A stretch of DNA of 12,387 bases from Emcibacteraceae bacterium (GTDB taxonomy: Bacteria > Pseudomonadota > Alphaproteobacteria > Sphingomonadales > Emcibacteraceae): positions 1 through 12,387 of the forward strand of contig JAESUD010000070.1 of assembly GCA_016763335.1 (NCBI GenBank). The letters are read 5' to 3'. The translations under genes and the position numbers were made by a program. Position 1 is the stretch's first letter. Every line of letters starts with the position of its first letter. This document shows, piece by piece, positions 6,075 to 12,387 of the stretch. Under the pieces are notes generated by a model. The model was not told where the DNA came from and made no database searches. It saw nothing but the letters and a program-made list of their open reading frames with translations.

Positions 6075-7294
6075 ATTTCTTAAAACGTATTTTACCGGGA
6101 ATAATTGTTCTTGCTATAGGCGTTGGCCTTACAAGTTTAATTGTCATGACGGGTCCTGAGCCAGAAAGTCAAAAATCAAAAATTCTTGCACGGACCATCC
6201 GTTCTATTGAAGCAAAGACAACTGACATTAAACTATATGTGCAAAGTCAGGGCACTGTCGTATCAAAACAAGTGATTGACGTTGTACCGCAAGTGGCCGG
6301 TGAAGTGATATATGTATCACCGAAATTTGTTGCCGGTGGTCGCTTTACAAAAGGTGAAGTTATCCTGAGGATTGATCCACGCGATTATGAGCTTGTCGTG
6401 ATTACAGCGGAAGCAAGCATCGCCGAACGTAATCAACGTGTCATGCAGGAAGATGCAGAGGCGGCACTTGCCGCTGATGAATGGGCACAATTAGGACAGG
6501 GCGAAGCATCGGACCTAACACTTCGTAAACCACAAAGAGAGGGTGCACTCGCGGCTTTAAAATCTGCGCAAGCAAGTCTTCAAAGGGCTAAACTTGATTT
6601 GGATAGAACAGAGATTAGAGCACCGTTTGATGGTATTTTGACCGAAAAAATGGTCGATTTTGGTCAGTTTTTAAATCGCGGTAATAAAGTAGGCACATAT
6701 TATTCCACTGAAGTTCTCGAAGTGCGGCTCCCTCTTACCAACCGTGATATTTCCCAGTTCGATCTGGCAGGACTTCAGACAGGCGAACGACAATATCAAG
6801 TACGCCTGGCGGGTCAATTTGCCAATAAAGAAAATATCTGGAATGCGCGCGTGATCAGAACCGAAGGTATTATTGATGTACGTAGCCGTATTCTGTATGT
6901 GGTTGCTGAATTAACAGGAAGCGAACTATTTGCCATTTCTGACGGCATGCCCATAACCATTGGTCAGTTTGTCAGTGCGGAGATTGAAGGGCGTTCATTT
7001 AAAAATGTGATACGCTTGCCGCGCGAAAGCCTTAGGCAGGGTAATCAAGTATTGATTATTGATCAGGATAATAAATTACGCACAAGAATGGTTGATGTAC
7101 TTGAAACCAACAATGAATATGTGGTTATTGCATCCGGTGTTAAAGACGGCGATATCGTAAATCTTTCACAGCTTGGGATTAGCGTTGATGGGCTTTTGGT
7201 TGAGACCGAAACGCAGCCAGCGTTAAGGGATTTGGTTGCCGCGTCTGCCTCTATAGGCGCAGAAGAAAGCCGCCGGGAGAATAACGATGACTGA
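6071..7294 (+). CDS. RND efflux periplasmic adaptor subunit (membrane fusion protein, HlyD family)
   Basis: This is a 407-residue adaptor linking pump and outer-membrane channel. A single N-terminal membrane segment (about 6-26) with no lipobox indicates a membrane-anchored rather than lipidated form. The first lipoyl half (about 66-105) contains VIDVVPQVAGEVIYVSP and FTKGEVILRIDPRDYE. A helical hairpin (about 106-178) includes AALKSAQASLQRAKLDLDRT. The second lipoyl half reads TEIRAPFDGILTEKMVDFGQ (180-199). Beta-barrel and membrane-proximal domains follow. The start ATG lies in the ATGA overlap with the upstream gene, and the last 8 nt overlap the pump gene, so all three are likely translationally coupled. 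Length and domain order are normal. Substrate class cannot be told from the adaptor. Confidence 0.94.
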   Translation: MNFLKRILPGIIVLAIGVGLTSLIVMTGPEPESQKSKILARTIRSIEAKTTDIKLYVQSQGTVVSKQVIDVVPQVAGEVIYVSPKFVAGGRFTKGEVILRIDPRDYELVVITAEASIAERNQRVMQEDAEAALAADEWAQLGQGEASDLTLRKPQREGALAALKSAQASLQRAKLDLDRTEIRAPFDGILTEKMVDFGQFLNRGNKVGTYYSTEVLEVRLPLTNRDISQFDLAGLQTGERQYQVRLAGQFANKENIWNARVIRTEGIIDVRSRILYVVAELTGSELFAISDGMPITIGQFVSAEIEGRSFKNVIRLPRESLRQGNQVLIIDQDNKLRTRMVDVLETNNEYVVIASGVKDGDIVNLSQLGISVDGLLVETETQPALRDLVAASASIGAEESRRENNDD

Positions 7295-10200
7295 TTATAT
7301 TAAGTGGTTCGTTAAAAACCCGGTAGCCACCAACTTGATTATGCTTGTGATCCTCGGGATGGGTGTGATCGGCTATATGAAAGTTGGCAAAACAGCAATG
7401 CCATCTGCGGCGATGGATATTATTAATGTTAGCGTGCCTTATCTTGGTGCTGGCCCCAAGGAAGTAGAAGACCGAATAGTTATTCGCCTTGAAGAAGCGG
7501 TCTTTGATATTCGTGGCATTAAGCGGCTTACGGGTCGTGCCAATGAAGGCATGGGGTCTATATCCATTGAAATCGAAGAAGGTATGGATATAGAAAGTAT
7601 GCTCAATCAGGTTAAAGCGCGGGTAGACGCGATTAATACTTTTCCTGGCCTTTCCGAACGTCCGATAGTATCGCGGTCTTTTGCCCAGATGGATATTATG
7701 AACATGGCTATTTACGGCGATGTTTCAGAAGTTGAGTTAAAAGAACTTGGTCGGTCAGTTCGTGACCGCCTTGCTGCCATCCCCGGTGCGGCAAAAACTG
7801 TGCTTAATGGTGATCGTCAATATGAAGTTTCTATTGAAATATCTGAACTTCAATTACAGAAATATAATCTGACTTTTAATCAGGTATCTAATGCAATATC
7901 GCGCTCGTCAACAAACCTTCCTGCGGGTAAAGTGGACAGCATTGCTGGTCAAATTCAAATTGTCACCCGCGGGCAGGCATATGTTAAACAGGATTTTGAA
8001 GAGATTGTCGTTCTGCAAAACTCAGACGGGACCAGGGTTCTTCTTAAAGATGTGGCAAATGTGGTTGATGGTTTTACAGATGATCATTTTATTTTGCGCA
8101 TGAACGGAAAGCCGGGACTATTTTTATTCATCCGATCAGAATCAATACCGGATGTGGTAAAACTCAGTGCCGAAATTAACAAAGTTCTTGAGGAAGAAAT
8201 CATTCCTTCCTTGCCAGAAGGCGTTGAAATAACCAACTGGTTTGATACATCAGAGCTGTTTAAAAGCCGTCTTGATATGTTGATGTGGAATGCTATCACG
8301 GGACTTATACTTGTGTTCTTTGGGCTTCTTATTTTCCTTTCTCCGGCTTTGGCGGGATGGGTTACAGCGGGGATTGCCATATCATTTCTTGGCTGTTTTG
8401 CCCTTCTTCCCTATACGGGGGTCGCGCTGAGCATGATAAGTTTGTTCGCGTTCCTGCTTATTCTGGGCATCGTGGTGGATGATGCGATTATTATTGCTGA
8501 AAGTGTCCATCGGGAAAATCAAAGCGGCAATCATGGTGACCAAGGGGCGATTGACGGCGCGCAAAAAGTCGCGCGTCCGGTTGTTTTTTCGGCAATTACA
8601 ACAATGATTTTTTTCTCGCCAATGTTGACGATTGAGGGAATAATCGGAGAGTTTATTCTTGGTATTCCGGTGGTTGTCATCCTTTGTTTGAGTTTTTCTA
8701 TTTTTGAATCACTTTTTATTCTGCCGTCTCACCTTCGTCATTTAAGTGATAAGAAACCCAATAATTTTGCGCGGATATTGCTTATATTTGTACCAGATGT
8801 TGTCATTGAAATGACGGCTAAATTGGTCAAAGCAGCGCAGGATAAAGCGCAATCATTCCTGCAATATGTGATATTTGTATTATACCGTCCGTTTCTTGAT
8901 AAGGCACTTCATCATAAAGGGCTTTCACTGATAATTATTTTTTCCATGAGCATGGTGATTACGTCTATTCAAGGCGCAGGTTGGGTTAAAATGGTTTTTA
9001 ATCCAGAAGTTCCCATGAATTTTATTCAGGCTCGGGTGCAATTTCCGGCTGGCGCACCTTATAATATTGTTGATGAAGCATCTGTGATCCTCGAAGAAAA
9101 AGCACGTCAAATTCAGGCAGAGATCGAAGTGGATTATCCAGACGTAGAAATTTTTAAAGATCTGCTCGTTATGTCAGACGGCAATGGTTCCATGGCTTTT
9201 GCGTTTCTTGTGTTTCAAAATATTGAGGAAGTTAATTTCGATGTTGCGAAATATGCCGCACGTTGGCGTAATATTATGCCAGTTATTCCAGATGCTCGTG
9301 AAATATCGTTTGATTTTTCAACGGCGGGTGGCTCAGGTGAAGCGATTAACATCATGTTAAAATCACCAGATAGTAATGCGCTTGATGAACTCGCTACAGA
9401 GCTTAAAGCGGTGTATTCGACTTATAATGGATTATATAGCATAACCGATTCTGCTGATACGGCACGTACGGAAGCCGTACTGTCGATTATCCCTAGTGCT
9501 GAAAATATGGGGATTACTCTAACGGATCTTGCCAGTCAGGTCAGGCAAGCATTTTACGGTCAGGAAGTGCAACGTGTCGCCCGCGGCAAAGACACGGTTA
9601 AGGTTATGGTGCGCTTACCGAAAGAAGACCGCCGTTCATTTGATACGCTTGACGAAATGCGTATTAGGACAAGCGGCGGCGATGAAGTTCCGTTTGAGTC
9701 CGTGGCCAATGTTAATTACCAGCGCGCCTATACCTCGATTAGGCGCACAGACCGCCAACGGACACTTACTGTGAAGGCAAATGTTAACAAAGACCTTGCC
9801 AATACTTCGGAAATTGTTGAGGATATTAAAGCGAAATTTGTCGATCAGTGGAAATTAAAATATCCAGAAGTGGAGATTAGTTTTGAAGGTCAGCAAAAGA
9901 ACCAGCAAGAATTTGTTGGTTCTCTCGTCAGCGGGTTTGGTTTTGCATTAATTGCTATTTATATGCTGCTCGCTGTTGCGTTCAATTCTTATAGTCAGCC
10001 GTTTATCATTTTAACCGCACTTCCATTTGCTTATATGGGTGCCATGCTTGGGCATTTCGCCCTTGGTATGGATTTGAGCCTTTATTCCGTTATGGGGATT
10101 GTTGCGGCGGCCGGGGTGGTGGTTAATGATAATCTGGTTTTACTTGATTATATTAATACCTTACGCAAGAGAGGCGAGACAGCCATACGGGCGGTTGAAA

Positions 10201-10460
10201 TCGCGGCGGAAGAACGTTTCCGTCCGATCTTTCTTACCTCTTTCACAACCTTCATCGGCCTCGCGCCTATGATGCTTGAAACCAGTTTACAGGCACAGTT
10301 TCTAATTCCGACGGTGGTATCGCTGGCATTCGGTGTTTTATTCTCGACCATAGCGACGTTGTTTCTTGTACCGATCGTTTATATATATTTCAATGATTTC
10401 AGAAAAAATATTCTTAGATTATTTAAAGGGGTTAGCCCGGATAATATTACGGCTGAATAA
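7287..10460 (+). CDS. RND-family efflux pump, inner-membrane permease (AcrB/HAE-like)
   Basis: This 1057-residue protein has full length for the family. It has TM1 near 12-30, a large periplasmic loop (about 31-330), TM2-6 (about 333-480), an amphipathic linker, TM7 near 546-563, a second periplasmic loop to about 870, and TM8-12 (about 878-1035). TM4 carries GIVVDDAIIIAE with Asp398 and Asp399, matching the proton-relay pair Asp407/Asp408 of AcrB. TM10 reads GVVVNDNLVLLDY, so the position of AcrB Lys940 is Asn947, as I recall for a large RND subgroup with VVNDSLVL-type motifs. The organic-substrate group is favoured over CusA-like metal pumps because TM4 lacks the metal-pump pattern. The start ATG 7287 has GGGAG (7275-7279) at 7 nt and overlaps the adaptor gene by 8 nt. 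It is the last gene of the efflux operon. The substrate is unknown. Confidence 0.95.
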   Translation: MTDYIKWFVKNPVATNLIMLVILGMGVIGYMKVGKTAMPSAAMDIINVSVPYLGAGPKEVEDRIVIRLEEAVFDIRGIKRLTGRANEGMGSISIEIEEGMDIESMLNQVKARVDAINTFPGLSERPIVSRSFAQMDIMNMAIYGDVSEVELKELGRSVRDRLAAIPGAAKTVLNGDRQYEVSIEISELQLQKYNLTFNQVSNAISRSSTNLPAGKVDSIAGQIQIVTRGQAYVKQDFEEIVVLQNSDGTRVLLKDVANVVDGFTDDHFILRMNGKPGLFLFIRSESIPDVVKLSAEINKVLEEEIIPSLPEGVEITNWFDTSELFKSRLDMLMWNAITGLILVFFGLLIFLSPALAGWVTAGIAISFLGCFALLPYTGVALSMISLFAFLLILGIVVDDAIIIAESVHRENQSGNHGDQGAIDGAQKVARPVVFSAITTMIFFSPMLTIEGIIGEFILGIPVVVILCLSFSIFESLFILPSHLRHLSDKKPNNFARILLIFVPDVVIEMTAKLVKAAQDKAQSFLQYVIFVLYRPFLDKALHHKGLSLIIIFSMSMVITSIQGAGWVKMVFNPEVPMNFIQARVQFPAGAPYNIVDEASVILEEKARQIQAEIEVDYPDVEIFKDLLVMSDGNGSMAFAFLVFQNIEEVNFDVAKYAARWRNIMPVIPDAREISFDFSTAGGSGEAINIMLKSPDSNALDELATELKAVYSTYNGLYSITDSADTARTEAVLSIIPSAENMGITLTDLASQVRQAFYGQEVQRVARGKDTVKVMVRLPKEDRRSFDTLDEMRIRTSGGDEVPFESVANVNYQRAYTSIRRTDRQRTLTVKANVNKDLANTSEIVEDIKAKFVDQWKLKYPEVEISFEGQQKNQQEFVGSLVSGFGFALIAIYMLLAVAFNSYSQPFIILTALPFAYMGAMLGHFALGMDLSLYSVMGIVAAAGVVVNDNLVLLDYINTLRKRGETAIRAVEIAAEERFRPIFLTSFTTFIGLAPMMLETSLQAQFLIPTVVSLAFGVLFSTIATLFLVPIVYIYFNDFRKNILRLFKGVSPDNITAE

Positions 10461-10499
10461 TTTTTATTACAGCGGGGGTATTTCTTTGCTTTCTTATTT

Positions 10500-10547
10500 C
10501 CACATGAGCAGCAGTAATGATGCTGCTCATGTGGTGAACTGTTTTTT
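10500..10547 (+). terminator. Hairpin after the efflux operon, likely terminator
   Basis: A perfect 14-bp stem, CCACATGAGCAGCA (10500-10513) with TGCTGCTCATGTGG (10521-10534), encloses a 7-nt loop. A six-T run (10542-10547) begins only 7 nt after the stem, so this is not an ideal intrinsic terminator. Strong termination, transcript 3'-end protection, or partial read-through into the MFS gene are all possible. Confidence 0.65.
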
Positions 10548-10606
10548 CGCGCTTTTTAATTGAAATACTGTTAGTGTCCGAAAAATTGAATTTCAGGGTA
10601 TATGAA

Positions 10607-11791
10607 ATGGACGAAATTAACGCCAAAAAAGCTAAAATGGCCCTAATTTACATGGCTTCGATTATGGGTTTTGTATTTTCCGGATGGCATGCGATGCTGA
10701 CTAATTTTGTCTTTGAAGAAGCATTCTTCACGGGGTCTGATATGGGCGACCTTCAATCGGTTCGCGAGATACCGGGGTTTTTGGCGTTTACGGCGGTTTT
10801 CATATTGCTTTTCATAAGGGAACAAACCTTGGCAATTCTTGCTCTTGCCCTATTATGTATAGGGGTGTTGGCAACGGGTTATTTTCCTAGTAAATACGGG
10901 CTTATTGCGACCACTTTATTGATGTCGATAGGCTTTCATTATTTTGAAACGATTAATAGCAGTCTCAGTCTTCAATGGCTTCCCAAGGCAGATGCGCCGG
11001 CATTTTTAGGGAAAGTTATCGGCTTTGGCTCATTTGCGGCACTTGTGACATACGGTGTTATATGGGTTTTTTATACAACATTGAAATTTGATTATGTGGT
11101 GCTTTACACAATTTTTGGGGTGGTTGGCCTGCTCATGGTAGTACATTTATGGTGGTTATTTCCAAAATTTGAAAATGTGGTTCCACAGAAAAAACATCTT
11201 TTTCTTAAAAAAAGATACTGGGTTTATTATGTGCTGACTTTTTTAAAAGGTGCACGTCGGCAGATTTTTATGGTCTTCGCCGCTTTTTTATTGGTGGAAA
11301 AATTTGGGTATAGCCTTGATGAAATTGTCATGCTTTATCTGGTTAATAAAGCGGGCAACATATTCGCTGCGCCGCTTATTGGTAGAATTATTGCAAAAAT
11401 TGGCGAACGTCGGGCGCTTACTTTTGAATATATTGGTCTTATAGGTGTTTTTATTGGTTATGCACTTGTTGACGATGCGTTTATTGCAGCGGGCTTATAT
11501 ATCTTAGATCATTTATTTTTTGCGATGGCGATTGGCATTAAAACTTATTTTCAAAAAATTGCCGATAGCGAAGACATGGCAGCAACGGCAAGTGTCAGCT
11601 TTACCATCGATCATATTGCTTCTGTAATTATACCGGTAACCTTTGGTTATATCTGGATGCATAATCCATCAATAGTATTTTATGCTGGTGCTGGTTTTGC
11701 AGTATTATCATTGATCGCTTCAAACCTGATACCCCACGCCCCGGCCCCGGGAAATGAATTCATCTGGTCCGAGAGAAAAAAGATCGCTTGA
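10607..11791 (+). CDS. MFS transporter
   Basis: This is a 394-residue polytopic inner-membrane protein with about 11-12 hydrophobic segments in two halves joined by a cytoplasmic loop (around PKFENVVPQKKHLFLKKRY). The spacing, length and Gly/Ala-rich helices fit the major facilitator superfamily. The loop LIGRIIAKIGERRALT resembles the basic MFS loop between TM8 and TM9. FLKGARRQIFMVFAAFLLVE and YFQKIADSEDMAATASVSFT recall an uncharacterised MFS subgroup, but I cannot name a substrate. The chosen start is ATG 10607 because AGGG (10595-10598) sits 8 nt upstream; the frame extends to GTG 10574, which has no ribosome site. It lies 146 nt after the efflux pump, behind a hairpin, so separate transcription is likely. 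Its TGA is directly abutted by the stop codon of the minus-strand gene. Confidence 0.85.
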   Translation: MDEINAKKAKMALIYMASIMGFVFSGWHAMLTNFVFEEAFFTGSDMGDLQSVREIPGFLAFTAVFILLFIREQTLAILALALLCIGVLATGYFPSKYGLIATTLLMSIGFHYFETINSSLSLQWLPKADAPAFLGKVIGFGSFAALVTYGVIWVFYTTLKFDYVVLYTIFGVVGLLMVVHLWWLFPKFENVVPQKKHLFLKKRYWVYYVLTFLKGARRQIFMVFAAFLLVEKFGYSLDEIVMLYLVNKAGNIFAAPLIGRIIAKIGERRALTFEYIGLIGVFIGYALVDDAFIAAGLYILDHLFFAMAIGIKTYFQKIADSEDMAATASVSFTIDHIASVIIPVTFGYIWMHNPSIVFYAGAGFAVLSLIASNLIPHAPAPGNEFIWSERKKIA

Positions 11792-11799
11792 TCAATCTT
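11776..11799 (-). terminator. Candidate intrinsic terminator of the minus-strand metalloprotease gene
   Basis: Read on the minus strand, AAGATTG (11799-11793) pairs with CGATCTT (11786-11780) over a 6-nt loop: seven pairs, one G-U. The T-run continues to 11776, giving six Ts in all. The short stem makes this a weak call. It overlaps the end of the minus-strand gene itself and the last codons of the MFS gene. Nothing comparable serves the + strand MFS transcript. Confidence 0.4.
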
Positions 11800-12387
11800 C
11801 CATAACGACGAGTTTTAGTTTTTGACCGGCTCTGAGTGTCTGGTTTTGACTAAGGCCGTTTAAAGCAGTAAATCGTTCCACTTTATAATCGTCAAAGGCC
11901 ATGTAACGGGCGATACTTTGAATTGTATCGCCGCTTTGTACCGTGACAATTTTGATTTCTCGCCCTTTAATCTGGTCAGCTTCACTTTGTGTGATTTTAT
12001 TAAAGCTGTATGACGCGCGTTGAAGACCTTCAGACACGGGCTGATATTTTGCCTGCGGCGTTAGCATTAAAAAATGATAAGCACTGTTGGCGGAATGATG
12101 AATGGCGACAAGACGGACGACATAATCTTTGTTATCCATTGTCATATTGGTAAAACCAGTCATGGCATCCATACCATTAACTTTCATAGTCTGAACACCT
12201 TCAATGGCATTTTCAATTTTATAGGTTTTCCAGATTTCATTACCATACTGGGAAATGGTCATGTCTTTCATGCTCGCGCCAGAAAAAATAATCACGCCTC
12301 CTTCTGCGGGGCCTGTGCCGCGTGCCATAACAGCCTCGGATGAATTTTGTAATTGGTAATTTTCCGGTACGGTGAATTTCAATTTCA
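11792..12387 (-). CDS. C-terminal part of M48-type metalloprotease with LysM domain (5' partial)
   Basis: The frame is open through the right window edge; the TTG at 12382 is an internal leucine codon (reading KLKFTVPENYQL), so the start is outside the window. What is visible is a domain beginning FTVPENYQLQNSSEAV and containing VNGMDAMTGF and VVRLVAIHH. After it comes a LysM module, KIVTVQSGDTIQSIARYMAF through ALNGLSQNQTLRAGQKLKLV (about 11807-11950). This arrangement matches the C-terminal region of alphaproteobacterial M48 Zn-metalloproteases of the YfgC/BepA-like group, which act in the periplasm on outer-membrane protein quality control; LysM would tether the enzyme to peptidoglycan. 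The HEXXH catalytic part is not in the window, so the protease assignment is by recollection of the domain pair. It is convergent with the MFS gene, with no spacer. Confidence 0.7.
   Translation of the reverse strand, partial: KLKFTVPENYQLQNSSEAVMARGTGPAEGGVIIFSGASMKDMTISQYGNEIWKTYKIENAIEGVQTMKVNGMDAMTGFTNMTMDNKDYVVRLVAIHHSANSAYHFLMLTPQAKYQPVSEGLQRASYSFNKITQSEADQIKGREIKIVTVQSGDTIQSIARYMAFDDYKVERFTALNGLSQNQTLRAGQKLKLVVMED

Noticed and set aside
10366..10563. 65-codon + strand frame running from the pump gene across the terminator hairpin
   Set aside because: It begins in another frame of the pump gene, and its second half is simply the hairpin sequence translated.
12380..12382. TTG as the start codon of the minus-strand LysM gene
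   Set aside because: The frame stays open to the window edge and the visible part is only the C-terminal portion of a larger protein, so this is an internal leucine codon.
1..12387. Mobile element, CRISPR array, toxin-antitoxin or phage-defence cassette
   Set aside because: No transposase, integrase, regular repeat array or recognisable defence domain was found; all sizeable frames fall in chromosomal housekeeping, regulatory or transport families.

Overview
The window is an AT-rich stretch of bacterial chromosome, most likely from a low-GC alphaproteobacterium. The best clue is the set S4-domain RNA-binding protein (HslR-like), seven-iron ferredoxin FdxA and CarD-family RNA polymerase-binding protein, all on the + strand in that order; this is a recurrent alphaproteobacterial neighbourhood. 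The membrane-anchored retropepsin-like protease and the M48/LysM-type C-terminus fit the same class. A Kordiimonadales/Emcibacterales-like lineage is a guess from base composition only. I see no tRNA, rRNA, insertion sequence, integrase or CRISPR array.

Layout. Positions 1-366 hold the end of the S4 protein (its start lies outside the window). Between it and fdxA sit three genes: a small anchored aspartic protease (454-975), a TetR/WHG-domain regulator with its own promoter (1050-1664) and, 15 nt behind it, a TerB-like acidic protein (1680-2150). fdxA follows (2242-2580), then a 363-nt AT-rich gap with a candidate promoter and a strong hairpin, then carD (2944-3456), closed by a textbook terminator. 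Next is a 275-residue protein with the PPP phosphatase framework but most metal and catalytic residues replaced (3575-4402).

The second half is a complete tripartite RND efflux operon in the order outer-membrane factor, periplasmic adaptor, inner-membrane pump (4602-10460). The genes overlap by 4 and 8 nt, so they are probably translationally coupled, and a 14-bp hairpin follows. An MFS transporter comes next (10607-11791). It meets, tail to tail with no spacer, the C-terminal part of a minus-strand M48-type metalloprotease with a LysM domain (11792-12387, cut by the window end).

How the parts may work together. The tetR promoter and the region upstream of the efflux operon share the box TTGACACT. 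In both it is the left half of an imperfect palindrome matching TTGACA-N-TGTCAA, the kind of operator TetR-family repressors bind. The working hypothesis is that this TetR protein represses itself and the efflux operon 2.9 kb downstream of its own gene. fdxA, carD and the S4 gene look like housekeeping functions. The most unusual items are the degenerate phosphatase, the possible remote TetR/efflux circuit and the unexplained fdxA-carD gap. I did not find a clear-cut new multi-gene system.
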